Assembly: GCF_901472495.1 (NCBI RefSeq)
Contig: NZ_LR590469.1
Coordinates: 1,674,001-1,738,000 of the forward strand
DNA from: Yersinia enterocolitica subsp. enterocolitica
Lineage (GTDB): Bacteria > Pseudomonadota > Gammaproteobacteria > Enterobacterales > Enterobacteriaceae
DNA length: 64,000 nt
Direction of reading: 5' to 3'
Of this stretch, positions 17,858 through 26,500 are shown piece after piece. The position numbers and the translations under genes were made by a program. The notes under the pieces are model-generated. The model was not told where the DNA came from, ran no database searches, and saw only the letters and a program-made list of their open reading frames with translations. Positions within the stretch are counted from its first letter, which is position 1; each line of letters opens with the position of its first letter.

Positions 17858-18987
17858 GCTGCCCCCTCGCCCAGACCGGCGGCGATAGCTGCACCAATGG
17901 CATCCAGCGCGGCTTGTGCATCTTCACCGCTGGCGGTAAAGCGCAGACGATTCCCTTTTTTAACCCCTAGAGCCACAACTTTCATTAGACTACGTCCATT
18001 AGCGGGTTTACCGGTGCCGTCCAGATTGGTTACGGTGATTTCACTGGTAAACTGTTTGATTGTATTGACTAAAATCGTCCCTGGGCGCGCATGTAACCCA
18101 TGTTCGTTACGAACAACAAACTCAGCGCTTAGTACTTCATTTTGTTCAATATATTCACTGGTCAGCAAAGCCAGCAGTGCGGCAGCATCGGCGTTCAGCA
18201 ATAGGTCAGCTTTCTTCGCCAATAGCAAGTCGCTGAGATAGTTCAGCACCGAAAATGGCTGATCATCAACCACTGACAGTGTCAGCAATAGGGCAACTTT
18301 CTCCCCGTTATGTTCAAAAGCGCTTGCCGGGCGGCTGACTGTCGCAGCACTGGCCAAATTACCTTCGGTGCTGTCACTCAGCCAGATCCCCTGCCCCAGA
18401 TTCAGCGGTTCACGAGTAATCACATCACTAACAAAGTGCGCATCAACAGCCCCGATTTGCTGTAAACGGCCCGCATTCAGTGCTTGCAGCGTGATCAAGT
18501 TGTCAGCCGCAACATCAAGGGCGATGAGTGAAGTGTCAAAATGGAATTCAGCGGTTTTTCTCTCACCCATCAGCAAGCTGCGTAATTCTTCAGCTGAGGT
18601 CGTTTTTGCCAACTGCGCGGCAACCGCATCGTCACTTAATACGTGCGTCAGTTGGCGCAATAATGCCAGATGTTCATCGGAGCGTGCTGCAATGCCGATA
18701 ACAATATAGGCGGTTTGATCTTCGCCCCAGGCAATACCCTGCGGGAATTGGAAAACCTGAACGCCGGTGTTCAGCACCAGGTCGCGGGTATCAGTGGTAC
18801 CATGTGGGATAGCAATACCATTACCCAAATAGGTCGAGGTTTGCTGCTCGCGGGCTAGCATCCCATCAAGATAGCCGGCAGCAACATTGCCAGCTTGAGT
18901 GAGAGCCGCGGCCACTTGAGTGATAGCTTCGTTTTTGCTGTCTGCTTGGGCAGCCAGATGGATATCTTGCGTCGATAACTGGAACAT
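17854..18987 (-). CDS. fruB: Fructose PTS diphosphoryl transfer protein FruB (FPr)
   Basis: A 377-residue fusion: EIIA-Fru (residues 1-145, active His62 in AIPHGTTD), a central M domain, and a C-terminal HPr-like FPr domain with active His in NEHGLHARPGT. It passes phosphate from enzyme I to FruA, replacing HPr during fructose use. Length agrees with the 376-residue E. coli protein. First gene of fruBKA; two Cra operators lie upstream. Confidence 0.97.
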   Translation of the reverse strand: MFQLSTQDIHLAAQADSKNEAITQVAAALTQAGNVAAGYLDGMLAREQQTSTYLGNGIAIPHGTTDTRDLVLNTGVQVFQFPQGIAWGEDQTAYIVIGIAARSDEHLALLRQLTHVLSDDAVAAQLAKTTSAEELRSLLMGERKTAEFHFDTSLIALDVAADNLITLQALNAGRLQQIGAVDAHFVSDVITREPLNLGQGIWLSDSTEGNLASAATVSRPASAFEHNGEKVALLLTLSVVDDQPFSVLNYLSDLLLAKKADLLLNADAAALLALLTSEYIEQNEVLSAEFVVRNEHGLHARPGTILVNTIKQFTSEITVTNLDGTGKPANGRSLMKVVALGVKKGNRLRFTASGEDAQAALDAIGAAIAAGLGEGAA

Positions 18988-19009
18988 TATATCTCCTCTC
19001 TTGCTGAAT

Positions 19010-19021
19010 TGAATCGTTTCA
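19010..19021. promoter_or_regulatory. Cra (FruR) operator proximal to fruB
   Basis: TGAATCGTTTCA fits the Cra consensus TGAAWCGNTTNA. It is 23 bp before the fruB start and, with the second site, reproduces the two-operator arrangement of E. coli fruBKA. Confidence 0.85.
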
Positions 19022-19075
19022 GCTTTAGTGAGAAAAAGGAGCGTTACCCTTTATCATCTGGTGACGAGATAACGC

Positions 19076-19087
19076 TGAAACGTTTCA
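19076..19087. promoter_or_regulatory. Cra (FruR) operator distal to fruB
   Basis: TGAAACGTTTCA is a perfect palindromic Cra site, 66 bp from the first. Fructose 1-phosphate would relieve Cra repression of fruBKA. Confidence 0.92.
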
Positions 19088-19182
19088 AGGAGTGTGTTTC
19101 CGACACAGAATATATGCAAGTTTTCTGCTTTTATTCTTGATGGATTTTTGACACTCCGCACATTTTCGTCTTTAACGGGTTT

Positions 19183-19232
19183 CTGTCAGCAATAAAATAG
19201 CCCCATTTGCTGACAGTTGCTGACAGTTGCTG
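19183..19232. repeat. Inverted plus tandem 10-mer repeats before the NUDIX gene
   Basis: CTGTCAGCAA at 19183-19192 is followed by TTGCTGACAG at 19207-19216 and 19217-19226, and a partial third copy TTGCTGA at 19227-19233. The array lies just upstream of the NUDIX ribosome site and could be an operator or a hairpin. Confidence 0.6.
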
Positions 19233-19257
19233 ATACTCATATCAAAGGAGCTAAACA

Positions 19258-19680
19258 ATGTCAGTTGTTGTCGGTGTTGGCGTTATTATTATCAATCAAC
19301 AAGGTGAGGTACTGTTGGGCAAACGCAGCAGTCAGCATGCGCCTTACTGGTCCATTCCCGGTGGTCATATGGAGGCTGGCGAATCTTTTGAACAAGCAGC
19401 GCAGCGGGAGATATTTGAAGAAACAGGTTTAAATATCAATGAGATGAAAGTTATTGGTTTGTGCAATAACCTGGCGACCTGGCGTGAAGAAGGTAAACAT
19501 ACAGTTTCGGTTTGTTTGCTGGCACAACACCCCGGCGGACAACCTGAGCTGAAAGAACCGGATAAATGTCAGCAATGGTTGTGGTGTAGTCCGCACGCAT
19601 TACCCGAACCCCATTTTGAAGCCAGCCGTCATGCTATCGATTTATGGTTGAATCAGCAGTTTTACTTCCCCTACGACTAA
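19258..19680 (+). CDS. NUDIX hydrolase
   Basis: A 140-residue NUDIX protein that would cleave a nucleoside diphosphate linked to another group, needing Mg ions. The Nudix box is complete: G36, E42, R50, E51, E54, E55, G57 in the GX5EX7REUXEEXGU pattern. AAAGGAG lies 8 bases before the ATG. It stands in the place of E. coli setB between fruB and the reductase genes. The substrate cannot be inferred; 8-oxo-dGTP or dinucleotide activity are both possible. Confidence 0.9.
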   Translation: MSVVVGVGVIIINQQGEVLLGKRSSQHAPYWSIPGGHMEAGESFEQAAQREIFEETGLNINEMKVIGLCNNLATWREEGKHTVSVCLLAQHPGGQPELKEPDKCQQWLWCSPHALPEPHFEASRHAIDLWLNQQFYFPYD

Positions 19681-19981
19681 AAAATAGCGCTGTATAACAA
19701 AATATATAACCAGTAAAATCAGCTGGTTATATGTGCTATCTCACAAAAATTCATCCATTCATCACATTTATATTCAGCAATTTGAACTAATATTGCTAAA
19801 TAACCTTATAGAGTTAGTCATCAACAGAAAACCTCCCTACAATAGACCCACTTATTTTATGGGAAAGGCTTATCGCTGATAGATAAGGCTCTGTTGGCAG
19901 ATTATCTGGCATTTTATCCAGTCGTGCATTTGATTCGTCTGTTTTAACAATAATTATTATATATCTTATGTGGGTGCAATT
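19681..19981. other. Intergenic stretch before the reductase operon
   Basis: About 300 bases, AT-rich. It has a modest inverted repeat ATAACCAG / CTGGTTAT near 19707-19732 that could weakly terminate the NUDIX transcript. The promoter of the cytochrome gene must be here, but I could not point to a convincing FNR, NarL or TorR site. Confidence 0.4.
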
Positions 19982-21130
19982 ATGAGCAAAAAACAAACTG
20001 GCTTCGTGAAAAGACGCCGGTGGGGATGGTTATGGATTCTGCTGATCGGCATTATTATCGGTGCCGCGCTCCTCGCAGGAACTGCCACTGTCTTCCATAA
20101 AACCAGTGATACCGCGTTCTGCGTCTCCTGCCATACCATGCAGCAGCCACTGGCTGAATATCAAGGTAGCGTCCACTTCCAAAACACCAAAGGTATCCGC
20201 GCTGAATGTGCTGACTGCCACGTGCCTCATGAGCCGCTGGATTATCTGTGGACCAAAATCCGCGCGGTAAAAGATATCTACGGTGAAATGGTTGGTACCA
20301 TTAATACACCAGAGAAATATGAAGCCCATAAACTCGCGATGGCCCAATCGGTGTGGAAAACGCTGAAAGAAAACGACTCAGCAACCTGCCGCTCGTGCCA
20401 CAGCTTTGATGCCATGGATATCACTGGGCAAAGTGCTGAAGCACGGATTCAGCACCCTGTCGCCATCAAAAAGGGTGAAACCTGTATTGATTGCCATAAA
20501 GGTGTGGCCCATATCCTGCCTGACATGAGTGAAGTGACTCAGGCCGGTGCCGCCGAATTGGCCACCGCAGCAGCACAAACCCCAGCAACCGCCACCACCC
20601 TGTATACCATCGCCACTGAGCCGTTCTTTATGAACGCCGGTGACAGCCATAACGCCGGTAACCTGATGCCATCGACTGAAGTTGAAGTGGTGAAACAGCA
20701 AGGTGATCAGGTATTGGTGGATGTGAAAGGCTGGCAGCAAGAAGGCGTGGCAGAAGTGTTCTATGCCGCTCAAGGGAAACGCATTTTGAGTGTGTTACTG
20801 GGCGAAGATGCACAAAAAGCGCTGAAAACATTAAATACCCAAACTGACCCGGAAACAAATTTGGTCTGGCATCAGGTTGCGCTTCAGGTGTGGTTACCGA
20901 AGAAACAACTGGTTGATGATCAACAGAAAATCTGGCGCTATGCCGCTGATATGATGTCGGCTAACTGCACTGGCTGCCACGGTTTAACCGCGCTCGACCG
21001 CTTCAATGCGAACCAATGGATTGGGGTAATCAAAGGCATGGCACCACGTACCTCCCTGACTCAGGAACAGTTACGCGTGATGACACAATATGTACAAAAG
21101 CATGCCAGTGATATGCCGGCCAAGCTGTAA
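19982..21130 (+). CDS. torC: Membrane-anchored pentaheme c-type cytochrome, TorC/TorY family
   Basis: About 382 residues. A basic N terminus (KRRRWGW) and one transmembrane helix (LWILLIGIIIGAALLAGTAT) anchor it to the inner membrane, with the bulk in the periplasm. Five CxxCH heme sites are visible: CVSCH, CADCH, CRSCH and CIDCH in the NapC/NirT-like domain, and CTGCH in the C-terminal domain. It would carry electrons from menaquinol to the reductase encoded 13 bp downstream. I take the ATG at 19982; a GTG four codons upstream is also in frame. No torD chaperone or torSTR genes are adjacent, which is closer to the torYZ layout of E. coli, so TorY is an alternative name. Confidence 0.9.
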   Translation: MSKKQTGFVKRRRWGWLWILLIGIIIGAALLAGTATVFHKTSDTAFCVSCHTMQQPLAEYQGSVHFQNTKGIRAECADCHVPHEPLDYLWTKIRAVKDIYGEMVGTINTPEKYEAHKLAMAQSVWKTLKENDSATCRSCHSFDAMDITGQSAEARIQHPVAIKKGETCIDCHKGVAHILPDMSEVTQAGAAELATAAAQTPATATTLYTIATEPFFMNAGDSHNAGNLMPSTEVEVVKQQGDQVLVDVKGWQQEGVAEVFYAAQGKRILSVLLGEDAQKALKTLNTQTDPETNLVWHQVALQVWLPKKQLVDDQQKIWRYAADMMSANCTGCHGLTALDRFNANQWIGVIKGMAPRTSLTQEQLRVMTQYVQKHASDMPAKL

Positions 21131-21143
21131 ATAAGAGGCGAAA

Positions 21144-23624
21144 ATGACTAAATACGAACAACAACCCTTGCAAATGAGCCGCCGTCGCTTCTTATTGGGC
21201 ACCAGTGCGCTGGCCGCATTGCCTCTGATAGGTGGCCTGTGGCCAAAATCAGCGTTGGCGCAAGCTATCAGCCAGGCATTACCGCAGTTTCTGGCACTAC
21301 GTCAGGCACAGAAAGGTATTCTGACCGGCGCGCATTGGGGAGCCTTTGAGGCTATCGTCGAAAATGGACGTATGGTCGGCGTGCAGCCGGTCAAAGATGA
21401 TCCGTGGCCAAATGACCTGATCACTATGGCTCCTTATCAAGTGCATGCGGAGAACCGCATCAAATATCCGATGGTGCGCAAAAGCTGGTTGGAAGGTGGC
21501 CCCGGCAGCCATACCGAACTACGTGGCCGCGATGAATGGGTGCGCGTCAGTTGGGACAAAGCTACAGAACTGGTGTGCAACGAAATAGTACGGGTACAAA
21601 AAGACCACGGCCCACAAGCGCTGTATGCCGGTTCTTATGGCTGGAAAAGTGTCGGTATGCTGCACAACAGCCGCACTTTGCTGCAACGTTTAATGAACCT
21701 GAGTGGTGGGTTCCTCGGTTATGCCGGTGACTATTCCACCGGTGCCGCACAGGTGATCATGACTCATGTCATGGGGTCAATGGAGGTTTACGAACAACAA
21801 ACTGCCTGGCCTAACGTAGTGGATAATAGCGAGCTGGTGATCCTATGGGGGTGTAACCCAATGATCACGCTGAAAAATAGTTGGAACGTTCCGGATCACG
21901 TTGGCCAAACTGGCTTTGAAGCGCTGAAGAAGAAAGGCACCAAAGTCATTAGCATTGACCCGGTTCATAACGACAGCGCCAAATTCACTAATGCCCAATG
22001 GATTGCCCCGCGCCCTTATACCGACAGCGCGATGCTCATTGGCATTGCCCACACCTTACTCACTGAAAAGCTACACAATCCCGACTTTATCAAAACCTAT
22101 ACCATTGGTTTCGATAAATTCCAGGCTTATCTGTTAGGGGAAACCGACGGCCAGCCGAAGACAGCAGAATGGGCGGCAGATATCAGTGGTGTCGATGCTG
22201 ACGTAATACGCCAACTGGCACGCGATATGGCGAAGCAGCGCACCATGATCATGGGCGGTTGGGGGATTCAGCGCCAACACCACGGTGAGCAACAGCACTG
22301 GCTGCTGGTGACGGTTGCCTCGATGCTCGGCCAAATTGGTTTGCCGGGTGGCGGCTTTGGTTTCAGCTACCACTACTCTTCCGGTGGTAGCCCAACGGCG
22401 AAAGGCGGTATTTTACCGGGGATTTCTGCCGGGAATGCACCGAAGAACTCGCCATCACCGATTCCGGTAGCGCGCATTGCCGAGTGTCTGGCGAATCCGG
22501 GCAAAACCATTGATTTCAATGGCACCAAAGTGACCTACCCCGATGTCAAAATGGTCTATGTGGCTGGCGGGAATACCTTCCATCAGCATCAGGATACCAA
22601 TAATCTGGTGAAAGCCTGGCAACATCCTGAAACCATCGTGGTTAACGAACCCTACTGGACTGCCACCGCTAAACATGCCGATATCGTGTTACCGGCCACC
22701 ACCAGTTATGAACGCAACGATTTGGAAATGGGCGGCGACTATTCGCAGCTTTATGTTTTCCCGATGCATCAGTGCGTCCCGCCACAGCATGAAGCCCGCA
22801 GTGATTTTGATATTTTCGCTGCTATGGCCACTCGGCTGGGGGTCATTGATGCCTTTACCGAGGGTAAAGATGAAACTCAGTGGCTGAAATCAATGTATGA
22901 CGATATGAAGTCACAAGCCCGTACAGCACGTGTCGCCCTACCGCCTTTCGATATGTTCTGGGAGTCAAATAACTATATTCGCTTCCCAATTCCCGAGGCC
23001 AACAAGCAGTGGGTGCGTTTTGCCGATTATCGTGAGAATCCATTACTCAACCCACTTGGCACGCCATCGGGTAAAATTGAAATCTATTCCGATACCATCG
23101 CCAAAATGGAGTATGCCGATTGTCAGGGGATCCCAACCTGGATGCCACCTCATGAATGGTATCGCGGAGCCGAAGCGAAAAAATATCCGCTGTCGCTGAA
23201 CACGGCGCACCCAATCAACCGCCTGCATTCGCAATTGGATAACACACCACTGCGCGAAAAGTACGCGGTAGCGGATCGCGAAGCCATTCTGATAAGCCCA
23301 CAAGATGCTAGCGCACGTCAGATTGTGAACGGCGATTTAGTGCGGGCATTTAATGATCGCGGGCAGATTTTGGTCGGTGCCGTGGTAACGGAAGATGTGC
23401 GGCCAGGCGTGGTACGGATAAGCGAAGGGGCATGGTTTGATCCCGCCGAGCCGTCTGTACCGGGTTCAATTTGTAAGAACGGTAATATTAATTGCCTGAC
23501 TTTCGATATCGGCTCGTCCAGTTTAGCGCAAGGTAACTGTGGGCAGATGGCACAGCTTGAAATTGAAAAATACACCGGGCCAGTGCTGAAAAATACCGCT
23601 CACGCAGTTCCGGCTGGGGCTTAG
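21144..23624 (+). CDS. torA: Periplasmic TMAO/DMSO-type molybdoenzyme (TorA/TorZ family)
   Basis: An 826-residue reductase with bis-MGD cofactor, terminal enzyme of S- or N-oxide respiration. A twin-arginine signal (MSRRRFLLGTSALAALPLIG, from residue 12) sends it folded to the periplasm. The Mo-ligand serine is expected in GDYSTGAAQVIM, and the family stretches VYEQQTAWP, HHGEQQHWLLVT, GGGFGFSYHYSSGG, GDYSQLYVFP and LGTPSGKIEIYS are present. There is no N-terminal iron-sulfur Cys motif, as expected for this subfamily. It pairs with the pentaheme cytochrome. Similarity is spread between TorA, TorZ and DorA, so the preferred oxide substrate is not settled. Confidence 0.92.
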   Translation: MTKYEQQPLQMSRRRFLLGTSALAALPLIGGLWPKSALAQAISQALPQFLALRQAQKGILTGAHWGAFEAIVENGRMVGVQPVKDDPWPNDLITMAPYQVHAENRIKYPMVRKSWLEGGPGSHTELRGRDEWVRVSWDKATELVCNEIVRVQKDHGPQALYAGSYGWKSVGMLHNSRTLLQRLMNLSGGFLGYAGDYSTGAAQVIMTHVMGSMEVYEQQTAWPNVVDNSELVILWGCNPMITLKNSWNVPDHVGQTGFEALKKKGTKVISIDPVHNDSAKFTNAQWIAPRPYTDSAMLIGIAHTLLTEKLHNPDFIKTYTIGFDKFQAYLLGETDGQPKTAEWAADISGVDADVIRQLARDMAKQRTMIMGGWGIQRQHHGEQQHWLLVTVASMLGQIGLPGGGFGFSYHYSSGGSPTAKGGILPGISAGNAPKNSPSPIPVARIAECLANPGKTIDFNGTKVTYPDVKMVYVAGGNTFHQHQDTNNLVKAWQHPETIVVNEPYWTATAKHADIVLPATTSYERNDLEMGGDYSQLYVFPMHQCVPPQHEARSDFDIFAAMATRLGVIDAFTEGKDETQWLKSMYDDMKSQARTARVALPPFDMFWESNNYIRFPIPEANKQWVRFADYRENPLLNPLGTPSGKIEIYSDTIAKMEYADCQGIPTWMPPHEWYRGAEAKKYPLSLNTAHPINRLHSQLDNTPLREKYAVADREAILISPQDASARQIVNGDLVRAFNDRGQILVGAVVTEDVRPGVVRISEGAWFDPAEPSVPGSICKNGNINCLTFDIGSSSLAQGNCGQMAQLEIEKYTGPVLKNTAHAVPAGA

Positions 23625-23685
23625 TCTTTAGGTTGAATAACTGAGGTCAATATTATTATCGCCCTCATATTGCTGACAAATTGAA

Positions 23686-23759
23686 CCAAGGGGAATCGTG
23701 CCGTTGGGGTCGTAACGGCGTAAGCCGTCGGAGCGCCCCTAGGTGCGGTAAACCCTTGG
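23686..23759. repeat. Palindromic intergenic repeat
   Basis: Outer arms CCAAGGG / CCCTTGG enclose a GC-rich interior with an ACGGC-GTAA-GCCGT hairpin. The form is that of a dispersed extragenic palindrome. It lies between two convergent genes and might also end transcription, though no T-run is present. Confidence 0.5.
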
Positions 23760-23792
23760 CTCACCGTGCTTTCTCGCCGAGCCAGTGATCGA

Positions 23793-24047
23793 TTAAGGCG
23801 CAGTATCCGCTTCCAGTTTAATCAAATACACCAGTGCCTTTTCGCGCGTATCAAAACACATTTCCGGCAATGCTTGCAGGCTGGCGCATACTGCTGGGCG
23901 AGATGGCAAATGGAAAATACCGCAGCGCATATTGTCATCCAAATGCAGGCAACGGGTATTGGCGGGCTTGCCAAATGGCATACCGGGGATCGGGCTGGAA
24001 ATTGAAGGAGCAATACAGCAGGCACCGCAATCTGAGCGACAGTCCAT
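23793..24047 (-). CDS. yeiW: YkgJ-family cysteine-cluster protein YeiW
   Basis: An 84-residue protein with seven cysteines in the UPF0153/YkgJ pattern (MDCRSDCGACCIAP, CLHLDDNMRCGIF, VCASLQ), thought to bind zinc or an iron-sulfur cluster. It aligns with E. coli YeiW along its length, including ISSPIPGMP-GKPANT and the LIKLEA-TAP end. I start at 24047, where AGGAG lies upstream; a frame reaching back to 24092 adds a poor N terminus. Function unknown. Confidence 0.88.
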   Translation of the reverse strand: MDCRSDCGACCIAPSISSPIPGMPFGKPANTRCLHLDDNMRCGIFHLPSRPAVCASLQALPEMCFDTREKALVYLIKLEADTAP

Positions 24048-24291
24048 CAGCAGGCTCCTGTAGGCTGGTGGAATAACAGCGGACAATAGCAACCCCCCTC
24101 GTTAACTACCAGCACTATCCTTGCTCAACCGCTCAATAGCCGATCCAGCACACAGCTTCACCACCTCACCCGATCACTTTCAGTTTACTTTTTAACCTGA
24201 AAAATGCTTGTTCGGGCGATATTCAATTACAACCAAACACCGAACCAAGACTAACCACTGACCAAACTAGCCGCATAAGCATATTCATCTG

Positions 24292-24331
24292 TTTACAGTT
24301 TCATCGCCACCGCGTATCATTGAGCTAGTAC
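24292..24331 (+). promoter_or_regulatory. mtr promoter with TrpR-like operator over its -10 box
   Basis: A -35 box TTTACA (24292-24297), 17-base spacer and -10 box TATCAT (24315-24320). An 18-base site at 24314-24331 agrees with the symmetric TrpR operator (GTACTAGTTAACTAGTAC) at 13 positions by hand count, with the right half AGCTAGTAC nearly perfect. In E. coli mtr is repressed by TrpR at this kind of overlap. Confidence 0.7.
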
Positions 24332-24384
24332 AGAAGAGCTATTAGCCACCTTATTTTATTCTCTAAGTCATGGAGTCGAATTAA

Positions 24385-25629
24385 ATGTCGATGGAAGTAT
24401 CCCAACCTATATCACGCCCCTCCGTCCTCGGCGGCGCAATGATAGTCGCCGGTACTGCTGTGGGCGCGGGGATGTTCTCAATTCCTATCGTGACGGCGGG
24501 GGTATGGTTCAGCGGCTCAGTGATGCTGCTGATTTATACGTGGGCGTGCATGCTGATTTCCGGCTTGATGATTCTGGAAGCCAATCTGAACTACCCAAGT
24601 GGGGCCAGTTTCCACACCATGGTGCAAGATCTGCTGGGTAAGGTATGGAGCTCCATTAATGGCGTATCTATCACTTTTGTGCTCTATATTCTGACTTACG
24701 CCTATATTTCAGCCGGTGGGTCAATTATTACTCATACGTTGGAAAACATTGCAGGTATTGGCCAAACCAGTGCTGGCTTTATCTTTGCCGTTTTGGTGGC
24801 ATTTATTGTCTGGTTATCCACCCGCGCGGTCGACCGCTTAAGCACCATATTGATCGGCGGAATGGTAATTACATTCGTCATGTCTGTCGGTGATATGTTT
24901 AGCCATGTGGAAAGCGCGGTTTTGTTCAATCAGACTGATAGCAATGCCAGTTATTTACCCTATGCATTAGCCGCACTACCCTACTTACTGACCTCCTTTG
25001 GCTACCACGGTAATGTGCCGGGGTTGGTGAAGTACTACCATAAAGATGGTAAAGCGGTGGTGCGCAGCTTGCTATACGGTACGTTGATAGCGTTGGTCAT
25101 TTATATCCTGTGGCAATATGCCATTCAGGGCAATATTGCCCGGGATGCATTCAAACAAGTTATTGCTGATGGCGGTAACATTGGTAGCCTGCTGAAACAG
25201 ATGGATACTGTCTCTGCCAGTCAAGCCACCAGCCAACTGCTAAATGCCTTCTCTTATATGGCATTGGCCAGCTCATTCCTTGGGGTATCCCTTGGTTTGT
25301 TCGACTTTATTGCTGATTTCTTTAAATTCACCGATGACCGCGGTGGGCGTACCAAATCAGCACTCATCACTTTTGTTCCACCCACTGTCGGGGCGCTGCT
25401 GTTCCCAAATGGCTTTCTCTACGCCATTGGCTTTGCTGGTTTAGCCGCCACCATTTGGGCAGTTATTGTTCCAGCATTAATGGCACGCGCTAGTCGTAAA
25501 CGCTTCCCACAAGCGAGTTATCGCGCACCGGGTGGGCGCTTTATGATTGGCTTTATTATCCTGTTTGGCTTGATCAATGCTGTGGCTCATATTGCAGCAT
25601 TAATGGGTCTGTTACCGGTGTATGCATAA
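24385..25629 (+). CDS. mtr: Tryptophan-specific transport protein Mtr
   Basis: A 414-residue hydroxy/aromatic amino acid permease (HAAAP family), the same length as E. coli Mtr, which imports tryptophan with protons. Conserved family runs are GAGMFSIPIV, GLMILEANLNY, SFGYHGNVPGLVKYY, ASSFLGVSLGLFDF, FPNGFLYAIGFAGLAATIWA. About eleven membrane spans. It lies between yeiW and yeiP, not an E. coli position. Two ATGs two codons apart could serve as start. TrpR regulation is indicated by the upstream operator. Confidence 0.9.
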   Translation: MSMEVSQPISRPSVLGGAMIVAGTAVGAGMFSIPIVTAGVWFSGSVMLLIYTWACMLISGLMILEANLNYPSGASFHTMVQDLLGKVWSSINGVSITFVLYILTYAYISAGGSIITHTLENIAGIGQTSAGFIFAVLVAFIVWLSTRAVDRLSTILIGGMVITFVMSVGDMFSHVESAVLFNQTDSNASYLPYALAALPYLLTSFGYHGNVPGLVKYYHKDGKAVVRSLLYGTLIALVIYILWQYAIQGNIARDAFKQVIADGGNIGSLLKQMDTVSASQATSQLLNAFSYMALASSFLGVSLGLFDFIADFFKFTDDRGGRTKSALITFVPPTVGALLFPNGFLYAIGFAGLAATIWAVIVPALMARASRKRFPQASYRAPGGRFMIGFIILFGLINAVAHIAALMGLLPVYA

Positions 25630-25741
25630 GGCCGATTTTGTCACGAAAATCTTACTCTTTTTTGCGCTATCTCCTTGCCTGAATCACGCGGCACGAGTAA
25701 CTTGTCGCAACTTATCTTCAATCCTGATTGGCGGTTAATAA

Positions 25742-26314
25742 ATGGCAAGAGCTAACGAAATAAAACGCGGTATGGCGGTCAACCTCAACGGCAAATTACT
25801 GCTGGTGAAAGATATCGACGTGCAAAGCCCAAGTGCCCGTGGTGCCAGCACTTTATATAAAATGCGTTTTTCTGATGTGCGTACCGGTTTAAAAGTTGAA
25901 GAGCGTTTTAAAGGTGATGAGATCCTCGATACCATCACTTTGACGCGCCGCAGTGTGAATTTCTCTTATATCGATGGCGACGAATACGTCTTTATGGATG
26001 ACGAAGATTTCACCCCATACAACTTCAAAAAAGAGCAGATTGAAGAAGAACTGTTGTTTATTCCTGAAGGTGGGATGCCGGGGATGCAAGTTCTGACCAT
26101 GGACGGTCAATTGCTGGCGTTAGAATTGCCACAGACTGTTGATATGGAAATTGTTGAAACCGCGCCGAGCATTAAAGGTGCGTCAGCCAGTGCCCGTAAC
26201 AAACCGGCAGTAATGAGCACCGGTTTATCTATTCAGGTACCAGAATATATCAGCCCTGGCGAGAAAATCCGTATTCATATTGCAGAGCGCCGCTATATGG
26301 GGCGTGCAGACTAA
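25742..26314 (+). CDS. yeiP: Elongation factor P-like protein YeiP (EfpL)
   Basis: A 190-residue EF-P paralogue with the three-domain KOW/EFP/C-terminal layout, closely matching E. coli YeiP from end to end. The loop that in EF-P carries the modified lysine reads SPSARGASTLYKM here, with Arg instead, as in EfpL, which relieves ribosome stalling at a broad set of proline-containing motifs without the EF-P modification. No strong ribosome site precedes the ATG. A repeat begins directly at its stop codon. Confidence 0.95.
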   Translation: MARANEIKRGMAVNLNGKLLLVKDIDVQSPSARGASTLYKMRFSDVRTGLKVEERFKGDEILDTITLTRRSVNFSYIDGDEYVFMDDEDFTPYNFKKEQIEEELLFIPEGGMPGMQVLTMDGQLLALELPQTVDMEIVETAPSIKGASASARNKPAVMSTGLSIQVPEYISPGEKIRIHIAERRYMGRAD

Positions 26315-26439
<125 letters not shown>

Positions 26440-26456
26440 GTTTGGATATACAATAA

Positions 26457-26481
26457 TTAAGGGCCGATTTTCGGCCCTTAA
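26457..26481. terminator. Bidirectional terminator between yeiP and uxuA
   Basis: A perfect 11-bp stem TTAAGGGCCGA / TCGGCCCTTAA with a TTT loop. It lies 20 bp beyond the uxuA stop on that strand. Confidence 0.75.
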
Positions 26482-26500
26482 TATATTGAAATATGACGGG

